This document shows, in pieces, positions 44,680-52,835 of a stretch of 64,000 nt of DNA. Positions within the stretch are counted from its first letter, which is position 1. Every line of letters starts with the position of its first letter. Source of the stretch: CAJMGO01 sp900557305 (lineage in GTDB: Bacteria; Bacillota_I; Bacilli_A; RF39; UBA660); NCBI GenBank assembly GCA_905212975.1, contig CAJMGO010000001.1, positions 1-64,000 on the forward strand, written 5' to 3'. The translations under genes were made by a program, and so were the position numbers. Below the pieces are notes generated by a model. That model was not told the origin of the DNA. It was given only the letters and a program-made list of their open reading frames with translations, and ran no database searches.

Positions 44680-44698
44680 GCACAATGTGCTTTTTTTA
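44678..44698 (+). terminator. Terminator after the pilin-like gene
   Basis: AAGCAC (44678-44683) and GTGCTT (44687-44692) with a 3-nt loop and a T-run. Confidence 0.8.
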
Positions 44699-44699
44699 A

Positions 44700-44728
44700 T
44701 TGTAAATAAATAATAATTATATTATAAT
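44700..44728 (+). promoter_or_regulatory. Promoter of the ECF module
   Basis: TTGTAA (44700-44705), 17 bp, TATAAT (44723-44728), 18 bp upstream of the first ATPase gene. Confidence 0.75.
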
Positions 44729-44746
44729 ATACGTTATGGTGGTTTT

Positions 44747-45535
44747 ATGGAAAATTATTTAAAAATAGAAAATCTTAATATTTTAAATATTATAAAAGAT
44801 TTTAATTTAGTTATAAAGGATAAAGGAATATATTCTATTGTAGGAAAAAGCTCATCTGGTAAAACATTACTTACAAAAACATTTGCTGGATTTATTGAAT
44901 ATAGTGGAAATATTAATGTTTTAGGCTTTTCATTAAAGGAAAATATAAAAAAAGTAAGAGATAAAGTAGGATATTTATTTGAAGATTTTAATGATATGTT
45001 TATATGTGAAACAGTAAGAAAAGAATATGAATCGGAATTAAAAAAAATGAACCTAAAAGAAAATGAAATTTCTTTAAAAATTGATGAAATATCTTCAGAA
45101 TTAAATATAAAAAATCTTTTAGATAGAAGTATAGTTGAATTAAGTGGTGGTGAGATAAAACTTGTTTCTATAGGTCTTATTTTACTTAAAAATCCATCTA
45201 TGTTGATATTAGATGAACCATTCGATATGTTAGATGATAAAGAAAAAAATAATGTAACAAAGATATTAAAAAGATTAAGTAAAACAATTCCAGTTATAAT
45301 ATTTAGTAATAATTTATCTGATATATTATTTAGTAAAAAAATATTTGTTTTAAATGAAGGAAAATTAGTTTTATCAGGTAAAAAAGATGAAGTTTTAAAA
45401 TGTGAAAAGGAATTAAAAAAATCAGGATTATGTTTGCCTATAATGGCTGACTTATCAAATAAATTATCTTATTATGGTTTACTTGATAATATTATTTTAG
45501 ATATTGATAAGATGGTGAATAAATTATGGAAATAA
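44747..45535 (+). CDS. ECF transporter ATP-binding subunit (degenerate)
   Basis: A 262-aa ABC ATPase occupying the EcfA1/EcfA2 position. Walker A GKSSSGKT (33-40), signature ELSGGE and Walker B MLILDEPFD are intact. The Q-loop glutamine is replaced (YLFEDFND where partners have FQN) and the H-loop histidine is replaced (IIFSNNLSD where the partner has SSHDMD). One of the two ATP sites may thus be catalytically weak. It overlaps the next gene by 10 bp. The vitamin-specific S component is elsewhere. Confidence 0.85.
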   Translation: MENYLKIENLNILNIIKDFNLVIKDKGIYSIVGKSSSGKTLLTKTFAGFIEYSGNINVLGFSLKENIKKVRDKVGYLFEDFNDMFICETVRKEYESELKKMNLKENEISLKIDEISSELNIKNLLDRSIVELSGGEIKLVSIGLILLKNPSMLILDEPFDMLDDKEKNNVTKILKRLSKTIPVIIFSNNLSDILFSKKIFVLNEGKLVLSGKKDEVLKCEKELKKSGLCLPIMADLSNKLSYYGLLDNIILDIDKMVNKLWK

Positions 45536-46374
45536 AGTTTACAAATGTTAAATTCATGTATGATAACTTTGGTGTAAAAAAAGAATTATTTAATGATTTA
45601 ACTTTCACATTACTAAGTAATAAAATAAACACTTTTATAGGTCCAAATGGAAGTGGTAAAACAACTATATTGAAACTTATTAAATCTCTTGAATTACCAG
45701 ATAGTGGATATATAAAAATAGGAAAATATATTGTTGGAAAAGACAGTACTATTGATACTATTACAGATTACAAATTTAGAATAGGTATGGTCTTTCAAAA
45801 TTCATCTGATCAATTTATATGTGATAATGTAAGAGAAGAATTAGAACTTGGTATAAAACTTTATCACTATGATTTAAATCAAATTGACAAACGTATTACA
45901 GGTGCTTTACAAATGGTAGGATTATCTAAATCATATTTAGATAAAAATATTTCATCGTTAAGTAAAGGAGAAAAAAAATTAATAGCAATTGCTTCAATAC
46001 TTGTGTTTAATCCTAAAGTAATTTTGCTTGATGAACCGACAAATAGTTTAGATTATGAATATAAAAATAAGTTAATTAAATTACTTAGAATGTTAAAAAC
46101 AAAATATAATAAAACAATAGTAATTTCTTCACATGATATGGATTTTGTTTTAAAGGTATCAGATAATGTTTATGCTTTAAATAATGGTAAAATAGTTCTA
46201 TCAGGAGATAAATATGATGTTTTGAGTAATTCTGAAGTTTTGAAAAAAATAGGTTTAAAAAGTCCTATAATCATTGAATTTTCAAATAGAGTATATACTC
46301 TTAAGAATATAAAGATGGGATATAGAGATGAAGTTAATGATCTTTTAAAGGATATATATAGATATGTTAAATAA
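45526..46374 (+). CDS. ECF transporter ATP-binding subunit (canonical)
   Basis: A 282-aa ABC ATPase with all key motifs: Walker A GPNGSGKT (39-46), Q-loop VFQNSSDQF, signature SLSKGE, Walker B VILLDEPTNSLD and H-loop SSHDMD. With the preceding protein it would power the shared ECF energizing module that couples to vitamin-binding S components. Overlaps ecfT by 11 bp. Confidence 0.92.
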   Translation: MEIKFTNVKFMYDNFGVKKELFNDLTFTLLSNKINTFIGPNGSGKTTILKLIKSLELPDSGYIKIGKYIVGKDSTIDTITDYKFRIGMVFQNSSDQFICDNVREELELGIKLYHYDLNQIDKRITGALQMVGLSKSYLDKNISSLSKGEKKLIAIASILVFNPKVILLDEPTNSLDYEYKNKLIKLLRMLKTKYNKTIVISSHDMDFVLKVSDNVYALNNGKIVLSGDKYDVLSNSEVLKKIGLKSPIIIEFSNRVYTLKNIKMGYRDEVNDLLKDIYRYVK

Positions 46375-47101
46375 TATTAAAATTGGTAGATATTATAATG
46401 ATAATTCTTTTGTACATTCACTTTGTTGTTTTACAAAAATAATATTGTTAATACTTTATTGTATTATTATATCTTTTTCTAATTCGCTTTTTATTATTTT
46501 GATAATAAGTATATTGACTTTATATTATTTAAAATTAACTAATGTCCCATATAAATATTATTTTAAGAGTGTATGGGATATAAAATATTTATTAATATTT
46601 ATATTTATATTAAATATTATATTTAAAACAGATATAGTTTTTATTATAATAAGTATATTAAAAATAATTTTACTTTTATTATTTTCTTTATCATTTATAT
46701 ATACAAGTTCCATAAATGATATGTTACAAGGATTTTATTGTATATTAAGGCCGTTTAAATTTTTAGATAAATATAAAACGAGAATAGTATTTATTCTTAC
46801 TGTTGCTATAAAATTTATACCATGTGTAATTATAGAATATAATAAAAAAATAATGTCTCTTAAATCAAGAAATATATATATAAATAAACTTAAAATTAAG
46901 GACAAGATTTATATTTATAAAGTTTTAATTATAAGTTTATTTAAATCTGTTTTAAAGCAGGCAGATAATATGTCAGACAATCTAATAGTTAGAAATTATA
47001 GATATGATTATGAAAATAAATTAACTATGAATTTAAGAGATTATTTTATGATAGATATATTTTTAATAGTATTATTAGGGGTGGTAATATGCGCTATTTA
47101 A
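46364..47101 (+). CDS. ecfT: ECF transporter transmembrane subunit EcfT
   Basis: A 245-aa membrane protein with about five TM helices, starting in the typical NNIKIGRYYNDNSFVHSLCC fashion (family GxY...SxxHxLxP). Coupling helices carry Arg (MSLKSRNIY; SDNLIVRNYRYD) in place of the usual Ala-Arg-Gly motifs. Position between the ATPases and truA matches Bacilli. Confidence 0.87.
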   Translation: MLNNIKIGRYYNDNSFVHSLCCFTKIILLILYCIIISFSNSLFIILIISILTLYYLKLTNVPYKYYFKSVWDIKYLLIFIFILNIIFKTDIVFIIISILKIILLLLFSLSFIYTSSINDMLQGFYCILRPFKFLDKYKTRIVFILTVAIKFIPCVIIEYNKKIMSLKSRNIYINKLKIKDKIYIYKVLIISLFKSVLKQADNMSDNLIVRNYRYDYENKLTMNLRDYFMIDIFLIVLLGVVICAI

Positions 47102-47820
47102 TGACATTTAGTTATGATGGAACTAATTATTATGGTTATCAAAAACAATCGAATAAAGTAACTATTCAAGGTGAAATAGAAGGTGTACTTTATAAAGTAT
47201 GTGGTAATAGGAATGTTTCTATTCATTCTAGTGGAAGAACAGATGCTCATGTACATGCAATAAATCAAAAAGCACATTTTGATTTAGATAATGATATAGA
47301 TGTAGAAAAATTTAAACATTCAATTAATTCTTTATTAAGTGATAGTATTTATGTTAAAAATATTGAAAAGGTAGATAATGATTTTCATTCTAGATATAAT
47401 ATAAAAGAAAAGAGTTATATATATAAAATAAATATGGGTGAATATAATCCATTTGAAAGAAATTATGTTTATCAATATAATAAATATTTAGATATTAATT
47501 CAATAAAAAAAGCCACAGAATATTTAATTGGTACACATGATTTTAAATCATTTACTAAGGCATCTTCTTTAAAAGATAGTTATGTAAGAACCATTTATTC
47601 TATAGATATAGAAAATAAAAATGATATATTGTTTATAACATTTACTGGTAATGGATTTTTAAGATATATGATAAGAAATATTGTTGGATCACTTATAGAT
47701 GTTGGAAGTGGTAAAATAAATCCTTCAGATATTAAAGTTATTCTTGATAAACAAAATAGAGAATGTGCATCAATTACAGCTTCACCAAATGGTTTATATT
47801 TATTAGATGTAAAATATTAA
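47089..47820 (+). CDS. truA: tRNA pseudouridine synthase A
   Basis: A 243-aa synthase modifying U38-40 in the anticodon arm. Catalytic Asp lies in SSGRTDAHVHA; FTGNGFLRYMIRNIVG is the C-terminal signature. GGGGTGG ribosome binding site inside ecfT; overlaps it by 13 bp. Confidence 0.96.
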   Translation: MRYLMTFSYDGTNYYGYQKQSNKVTIQGEIEGVLYKVCGNRNVSIHSSGRTDAHVHAINQKAHFDLDNDIDVEKFKHSINSLLSDSIYVKNIEKVDNDFHSRYNIKEKSYIYKINMGEYNPFERNYVYQYNKYLDINSIKKATEYLIGTHDFKSFTKASSLKDSYVRTIYSIDIENKNDILFITFTGNGFLRYMIRNIVGSLIDVGSGKINPSDIKVILDKQNRECASITASPNGLYLLDVKY

Positions 47821-47847
47821 AAAAAGCCTTTAAAATGTTTATTTTTA

Positions 47848-47876
47848 TTGACTTTTTGCATATATTTTTATATAAT
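47848..47876 (+). promoter_or_regulatory. Promoter of rplM-rpsI
   Basis: TTGACT (47848-47853), 17-bp spacer, TATAAT (47871-47876): close to perfect sigma-A consensus. Confidence 0.88.
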
Positions 47877-47882
47877 CTTAAT

Positions 47883-47950
47883 TGGTACATTTATTTATCC
47901 CATTGAAATGATTTGTGGGAAGAATCATTTCTAAAATATATTTTTAAAGA
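47883..47950 (+). promoter_or_regulatory. L13 leader RNA with predicted pseudoknot
   Basis: A hairpin (GAAATGATT 47905-47913 with AATCATTTC 47923-47931) has loop TGTGGGAAG; the loop's TGGGA (47916-47920) can pair with TCCCA (47898-47902) just upstream, giving an H-type pseudoknot. Firmicute rplM leaders are a recognised structured RNA class thought to mediate L13 feedback. Assignment to that class is by position and structure only. Confidence 0.65.
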
Positions 47951-47962
47951 GAGGGAAAAAAT

Positions 47963-48400
47963 ATGATGAAAGATACATATATGCAAAAAAAAGAGAGTGT
48001 TGAACGTGCTTGGTATGTAATCGATGCTGAAGGACAAAGTTTAGGACGTGTAGCAGCTAAAGTTGCTCATATTCTAAGAGGAAAAAACAAACCAACATTT
48101 ACTCCACATATTGATTGTGGTGACAATGTTATTGTTATTAATGCTTCAAAAGTTAAACTTACTGGTAACAAATTAAATGATAAAATTTATTATGATCATA
48201 GTGGATATACTGGTGGTTTAAGAGAAAGAACTGCAAAAGTTATGGTTCAAGATTATCCTGTTGAAATGATTGAAAGAGCAGTTAAAGGAATGCTTCCAAA
48301 AGGAAGATTAGGACGTCAAATGTATAGAAAGTTATTTGTGTATGCAGGTGCTGAACATCCTCATACAGCTCAACAACCAGTTGAGTTAAAAATGAACTAG
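47963..48400 (+). CDS. rplM: 50S ribosomal protein L13
   Basis: A 145-aa L13 (YVIDAEGQSLGRVAAKVAHI; YDHSGYTGGLRERTAK; GMLPKGRLGRQMYRKLFVYAG). Two adjacent ATGs exist (47963 and 47966); the first is 7 bp from GAGGG. Confidence 0.97.
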   Translation: MMKDTYMQKKESVERAWYVIDAEGQSLGRVAAKVAHILRGKNKPTFTPHIDCGDNVIVINASKVKLTGNKLNDKIYYDHSGYTGGLRERTAKVMVQDYPVEMIERAVKGMLPKGRLGRQMYRKLFVYAGAEHPHTAQQPVELKMN

Positions 48401-48411
48401 GAGGGTTTTAA

Positions 48412-48828
48412 ATGGCAGATAAAAAAGTTTATTGTGGAACTGGAAGAAGAAAAACTAGTGTTGCACAAGTTAAGATGTATCCTGGAAAAGGAAAAATAAC
48501 TGTTAATGGTGTAGATGTTAATGAATTCTTCCCATATGAAACTAATGTAATGGATTTAAAACAACCTTTAGTTGCTACTTCAACAGATGAAATGTTTGAT
48601 ATTGAAGCAAAAGTTAATGGTGGTGGATTTACTGGTCAAACTGGAGCAATCCGTTTAGGTATTACAAGAGCTTTATTAGAATATGATAAAGCAAATGAAG
48701 GTACTGAAGGATGCTTTAGATCAGTTCTTAAAAAAGCTGGTTTTGTAACTAGAGATTCTAGAAGTAAAGAACGTAAAAAACCAGGTCTTAAAGCAGCTCG
48801 TAGAGCTCCTCAATTCTCAAAAAGATAG
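48412..48828 (+). CDS. rpsI: 30S ribosomal protein S9
   Basis: A 138-aa S9 (GTGRRKTSVAQVKMYPGKGK; GFVTRDSRSKERKKPGLKAA; C-terminal SKR contacting P-site tRNA). The last 41 bp plus the terminator are repeated at 50111-50201, flanking the next gene. Confidence 0.97.
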   Translation: MADKKVYCGTGRRKTSVAQVKMYPGKGKITVNGVDVNEFFPYETNVMDLKQPLVATSTDEMFDIEAKVNGGGFTGQTGAIRLGITRALLEYDKANEGTEGCFRSVLKKAGFVTRDSRSKERKKPGLKAARRAPQFSKR

Positions 48829-48877
48829 TATGTATTTTAAAAGAACAGTTAGGCTGTTCTTTTATTTTCTACTTTTT
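48788..48877 (+). repeat. Direct repeat copy A (rpsI 3' end plus terminator)
   Basis: This 90-bp stretch holds the last 13 codons of rpsI with stop codon, the terminator and the flanking T-tract. It matches copy B at 50111-50201 with one substitution (TATGT versus TATGC) and one extra T in the tract of copy B. The two copies bracket exactly one gene. Confidence 0.95.
48839..48869 (+). terminator. Terminator of rplM-rpsI
   Basis: AAAAGAACAG (48839-48848) and CTGTTCTTTT (48854-48863), loop TTAGG, T-rich tail. Confidence 0.88.
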
Positions 48878-48924
48878 TTTTATGTCATAAAACTTTGTTT
48901 AAAGTGAAACTAGTATTGTATACT

Positions 48925-48950
48925 ACAAATTTAGGAATTTGTGATATAAT
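48925..48950 (+). promoter_or_regulatory. Promoter with operator-like palindrome
   Basis: TG-A-TATAAT (48942-48950) is an extended -10. Directly upstream lies ACAAATT-TAGG-AATTTGT (48925-48942), a perfect 7+7 palindrome where a -35/spacer would be; no good -35 is visible. This suggests regulated transcription of the hydrolase gene. Confidence 0.55.
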
Positions 48951-48975
48951 TTATGTAAGAGTGTGGGTGGTTATA

Positions 48976-50076
48976 ATGTCAGAAATGAAGTTTAGAGGAG
49001 TTATTGTAGATTATATAGATATTTCGGCAAAACCAGAAAAAGGGTTTAATTTTCCTTTCAAGATAATTATACCAAAAAAATTATCAGATAATCCTGACTT
49101 GATATATGCATGCAATTTACCCAAAAATGAATCGGAGAATTGTTCAACAATGGAAGAACTTATTGAACGAACAAAAGAAGATTTTTGTAGTATTGATCCG
49201 ATGCTTACACATTTATGCCTAACTAACGGAAACCCTATGATTATTCCATTTGTTCCAAGATTAAAAGATTTTAGACCTAATTTTTTAGGTAGAGATTGTT
49301 TAACAAATAATTTCAAAATTTCTGAATATGATGAGAAATACAAAAAAGATATGTATTTATATAATAATCTTGCTGATCAACATAAATCGATAATTCAATA
49401 TGCAATAGATTGTTTAAAAAATAAAGAAATTAATGCAGATGAAAAAATAATTATTTCCGGTTATTCAGAAGGTGCAATGTTTGCAACTCATTTTGCATTA
49501 TTGCATCCTGAAATAATTAAATCGGTAATAGCTGGAGGTACGGGTGGTGTGATCTCTATGCCTATTGATTATATGGATGGATATGAATTTTTATATCCTA
49601 CTGGTACTTCTGGCTTAAAAAATTTTGATTTTGATTCATTTCGGAATATTTCCTTTTTTTACTATATTGGAAAAGAGGATAGGACTGATCCGGCTATGCC
49701 AAATTTTGATGATTATCATTATATGGATGAAAATGGAAATGATTGTATTTTAAAAGATGAGTGTGGTAATAAAACTCCATTTGTTGATGAGAATGGTAAA
49801 CAATTATTGAAACTAGATGAAAATGGTAATTACACAGCAAAATATAATTTGTTTAGTGATAGTGAGGTAAATGCAATAAATAAGGTACTAGGAACAGTAA
49901 TTCAAAAACGTTTTATAAAACAGCAAGAAATATATTCAAATCTTGGATTAAATGCAACATTTAAGTTATATTCAGGTAATCATAAAACAATTTTTGACAA
50001 TAGAAAAGAAATATTTGATGATGTAGATAGTTTCTTAAGAGAAAATTTAAGTAAAAAAGTACAAAAACTAAAATAA
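48976..50076 (+). CDS. Alpha/beta-hydrolase-fold protein in an rpsI-linked insertion
   Basis: A 366-aa protein without signal peptide. The nucleophile elbow is GYSEGA (residues 162-167, S164 predicted nucleophile), followed by FALLHPEIIKSVIAGGTGG; a C-terminal SGNHKTIFD could give the catalytic His. Residues about 250-280 contain a repeated DENGN-type segment. It resembles polyhydroxybutyrate-depolymerase/esterase-like hydrolases, but the substrate is unknown. ATG at 48976 with GGGTGG upstream; upstream in-frame codons precede the promoter. The gene lies between two copies of the rpsI 3' end. Confidence 0.75.
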   Translation: MSEMKFRGVIVDYIDISAKPEKGFNFPFKIIIPKKLSDNPDLIYACNLPKNESENCSTMEELIERTKEDFCSIDPMLTHLCLTNGNPMIIPFVPRLKDFRPNFLGRDCLTNNFKISEYDEKYKKDMYLYNNLADQHKSIIQYAIDCLKNKEINADEKIIISGYSEGAMFATHFALLHPEIIKSVIAGGTGGVISMPIDYMDGYEFLYPTGTSGLKNFDFDSFRNISFFYYIGKEDRTDPAMPNFDDYHYMDENGNDCILKDECGNKTPFVDENGKQLLKLDENGNYTAKYNLFSDSEVNAINKVLGTVIQKRFIKQQEIYSNLGLNATFKLYSGNHKTIFDNRKEIFDDVDSFLRENLSKKVQKLK

Positions 50077-50110
50077 GAATAGTATTGTTCAGATCATAGA
50101 AGGAAAGTTA

Positions 50111-50201
50111 TTAAAGCAGCTCGTAGAGCTCCTCAATTCTCAAAAAGATAGTATGCATTTTAAAAGAACAGTTAGGCTGTTCTTTTATTTTTCTACTTTT
50201 T
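50111..50201 (+). repeat. Direct repeat copy B (rpsI 3' end plus terminator)
   Basis: A second copy of the rpsI tail: it would encode KAARRAPQFSKR-stop in frame but has no start or upstream rpsI sequence, so it is a remnant. It includes a full copy of the terminator (50162-50186), which now serves the hydrolase gene. Homology stops abruptly at 50111 on the left and about 50201 on the right. Confidence 0.95.
50162..50192 (+). terminator. Duplicated rpsI-type terminator after the hydrolase gene
   Basis: Identical 10-bp stem and TTAGG loop to the rpsI terminator at 48839. Confidence 0.88.
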
Positions 50202-50228
50202 ATAGTATAATTACATAAGGTGATATGA

Positions 50229-51092
50229 ATGAAGATTAGTAATGATTGGATTGATTATAAAATATTAGATGCGGGTAATAAAGAAAAATTAGAATCATGG
50301 AATAATATAATATTAAGACGTCCAGATCCTCAAGGACTTTGGCCAATATCTTATTCAAAAAAATGGAATAATGTAGATGGCTTTTATCATAGAAGTAACA
50401 AAGGTGGAGGTAGCTGGGAATTTAAAAAACAATTACCTGAATATTGGACTATCAATTATAAGGATTTAACATTTAAGGTGAGTCCAACTAATTTTAAACA
50501 TACTGGTTTGTTTCCAGAACAAGCTGCTAATTGGGATTATATGATTGATAAAATAAAAAAAGAAAATCGAAAAATAAAAGTGCTTAATCTTTTTGCTTAT
50601 ACTGGTGCTGCAACAATGGCATGTTCTTATGCTGGAGCAGATGTTGTGCATGTTGATGCTGCAAAAGGTATGGTAGATTGGGCTAAAGAGAATATGAAAT
50701 TATCTCATTTAGAAAATAATTATATTAGATTTATTGTAGATGATTGTTTAAAATTTGTATTAAGGGAACAAAGACGTGGTAATAAATATGATGCTATAAT
50801 AATGGATCCCCCATCTTTTGGAAGAGGGCCAAGTGGAGAAGTATGGAAGTTTGAAGATAAAATAGTAGAATTAATTGAAGCTTGTCTTCAAATATTAAGT
50901 GATAATCCATTATTTTTTCAAGTAAATTCTTATACTACAGGTTTTTCAAAAACTGTTTTGGAAAATGTACTTAAAACAACTGTTTTAAAAAAATATCCAA
51001 ATGGCAAAATAGAATGTGATGAAATAGGACTTCCAATAGAAAGTTCTGATTTGGTTTTACCATGTGGTATATATGGAAGATGGGAATCTTAA
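50229..51092 (+). CDS. Class I SAM-dependent rRNA methyltransferase (RlmI/RlmL-C-like)
   Basis: A 287-aa methyltransferase of the COG1092 type. Motif I LNLFAYTGAAT, motif II VHVDAAKGMVDWAKEN, and motif IV MDPPSFGRGP. It lacks the N-terminal PUA domain of E. coli RlmI, so it is the short form common in Firmicutes. Probable 23S rRNA cytosine or guanine methylation, exact site unknown. Ribosome binding site AGGTGAT. Confidence 0.83.
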   Translation: MKISNDWIDYKILDAGNKEKLESWNNIILRRPDPQGLWPISYSKKWNNVDGFYHRSNKGGGSWEFKKQLPEYWTINYKDLTFKVSPTNFKHTGLFPEQAANWDYMIDKIKKENRKIKVLNLFAYTGAATMACSYAGADVVHVDAAKGMVDWAKENMKLSHLENNYIRFIVDDCLKFVLREQRRGNKYDAIIMDPPSFGRGPSGEVWKFEDKIVELIEACLQILSDNPLFFQVNSYTTGFSKTVLENVLKTTVLKKYPNGKIECDEIGLPIESSDLVLPCGIYGRWES

Positions 51093-51168
51093 AAATATTA
51101 TATAGTTTTAAATTATATGCTTTTGTATATAATTTTTTTTATTTCATACTATTTATTAAGGTGATACT

Positions 51169-51825
51169 ATGACTAAATATAGGTTTATTGTTTTATTATC
51201 ATTTTGTTTATTGATAATGTGTGTAGGTTATGTTAATGCATCAACTAAAAATGTCTTTAAGGATAAGGTTATTTATATTGACCCTGGTCATGGTGGTGTT
51301 GATCCGGGTACTATATATAAAAGTATATATGAAAAAGATATTAATTTGAAAATATCAATTGAATTAAAAGATGTTTTAGAAAGAAATGGAGCTATAGTTT
51401 ATTTAACTAGAAGTGATGATTATGATTTAGCTGTTACAAATACAATAAATAGAAAAAGAAGTGATTTATCAAGAAGAGCTAATGCAATAAATAAATCTAA
51501 TTGTGATATGTATTTATCTATTCATTTAAATTCCGAAAAAACTGGTACGTGGAGAGGACCTCAGGTATTTTATGATGATATAAATGAGAATAATAAAGCT
51601 ATAGCAAGCATCATTCAAAAACATCTAAATAAATTATTTAGTACTAATAGAGAATTTAAGCAAGTAAGTGATCTTTATTTAGAAAAAAGAGTAAAGGTTC
51701 CAGGAGTTTTAGTAGAAGTAGGTTTTTTAAGTAATAAAAATGATAGATATTTATTAAGACAAGATTCTTTTGTAAAAAAGGTATCTAATTCTATAGTTAA
51801 TGCTTTATTTGAGTATTTTTCATAA
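51169..51825 (+). CDS. cwlD: N-acetylmuramoyl-L-alanine amidase CwlD-like
   Basis: A 218-aa exported amidase_3. Signal/anchor at residues 4-24; zinc site begins at IDPGHGGVDPG, then E of YEKDIN, H of YLSIHLN and the catalytic Glu of LVEVGFLSN. CwlD makes muramic delta-lactam in spore cortex, and in Bacillus cwlD follows the rplM-rpsI region, as here. Outside spore formers the same fold serves cell separation. Confidence 0.85.
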   Translation: MTKYRFIVLLSFCLLIMCVGYVNASTKNVFKDKVIYIDPGHGGVDPGTIYKSIYEKDINLKISIELKDVLERNGAIVYLTRSDDYDLAVTNTINRKRSDLSRRANAINKSNCDMYLSIHLNSEKTGTWRGPQVFYDDINENNKAIASIIQKHLNKLFSTNREFKQVSDLYLEKRVKVPGVLVEVGFLSNKNDRYLLRQDSFVKKVSNSIVNALFEYFS

Positions 51826-51889
51826 AAAAAACATATTTTTGATTATTTTTTTATGATATAATCAAAATAGGGTATAGGAGTATGATATT

Positions 51890-52825
51890 ATGTCTTCAAA
51901 AAAGGTATTTAAAAGTTTAGATGAACAAGTTGAAATATTAAAAAATAAAGGACTTGTTATTAATGATGTTGATGCTGCTAAAAATGTGTTATTAAGGGAA
52001 AATTATTTCTTTATAAGTGGATATAGACGTTTATTTATGCTTTCTTATAAAGATAATACATTTATCCCAGGAACAACATTTGAGGAATTGTATTCAGTAT
52101 TTTGTTTTGATAGAAAAATAAGAAATATATTTTTTAGATATATATTAATTGTTGAAAATAATATTAAATCAATTATTAGTTATCAATTATCAAAAAAATA
52201 TGGTATTAAAGAGAAGGATTACTTAAATCCTAAAAATTTTATACAAGATAATATGAAAACAAGACAGGTTAGAGATGTACTTGAAAAGATGAAAAGGCAA
52301 ATACGCGCTAATTGTAAACAACATGCAGCAACTATGCATTATATGAATAATTATGGATATATTCCTATGTGGATATTAGTAAAGGTTTTATCATTTGGAA
52401 TAGTATCTGAATTATATGGAATATTAAATTATGAAGATGCTCTTTCTATTGCTGAGTTATATAACTTAGATGTAGAAACATTATGTACAAATTTAACAAT
52501 ATTATCTAATTTTAGAAATTTATGCGCTCATGAAGAAATATTATATGATCATAGAACACAAAAAGAAATACCTGATAATAAAATTCATTATTTATTGAAT
52601 ATTGAAATGACAGATGATCATTATAATTATGGAAAGAATGATTTATTTGCTCTTATAATAATATTAAATCAAATGTTAACTAAAGAAGAGTTTGAGGAAT
52701 TGTTTTATCAAATAGGTTATGAAATAGACTATTTAGATGGTAATGTAGATACTGTACCACTTAATTTAATATTAAATAAAATAGGTTTTCCATCTAATTG
52801 GAGAGATTTAATAAACTTTATTTAG
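51890..52825 (+). CDS. Abi_2 family protein (AbiD/AbiF-like, HEPN RNase fold)
   Basis: A 311-aa protein of the Abi_2 family linked to phage abortive infection. Typical segments: SLDEQVEILKNKGL, FISGYRRLF, CFDRKIRNIFFRYILIVENNIKS, and near residue 209 NFRNLCAHEE, whose R209-N-L-C-A-H214 is the HEPN RxxxxH catalytic motif. No partner gene is adjacent. -10-like TGATATAAT lies at 51854-51862. It is sandwiched between cwlD and htrA as a single-gene defence cassette. Confidence 0.85.
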   Translation: MSSKKVFKSLDEQVEILKNKGLVINDVDAAKNVLLRENYFFISGYRRLFMLSYKDNTFIPGTTFEELYSVFCFDRKIRNIFFRYILIVENNIKSIISYQLSKKYGIKEKDYLNPKNFIQDNMKTRQVRDVLEKMKRQIRANCKQHAATMHYMNNYGYIPMWILVKVLSFGIVSELYGILNYEDALSIAELYNLDVETLCTNLTILSNFRNLCAHEEILYDHRTQKEIPDNKIHYLLNIEMTDDHYNYGKNDLFALIIILNQMLTKEEFEELFYQIGYEIDYLDGNVDTVPLNLILNKIGFPSNWRDLINFI

Positions 52826-52835
52826 GAGGCTAATA

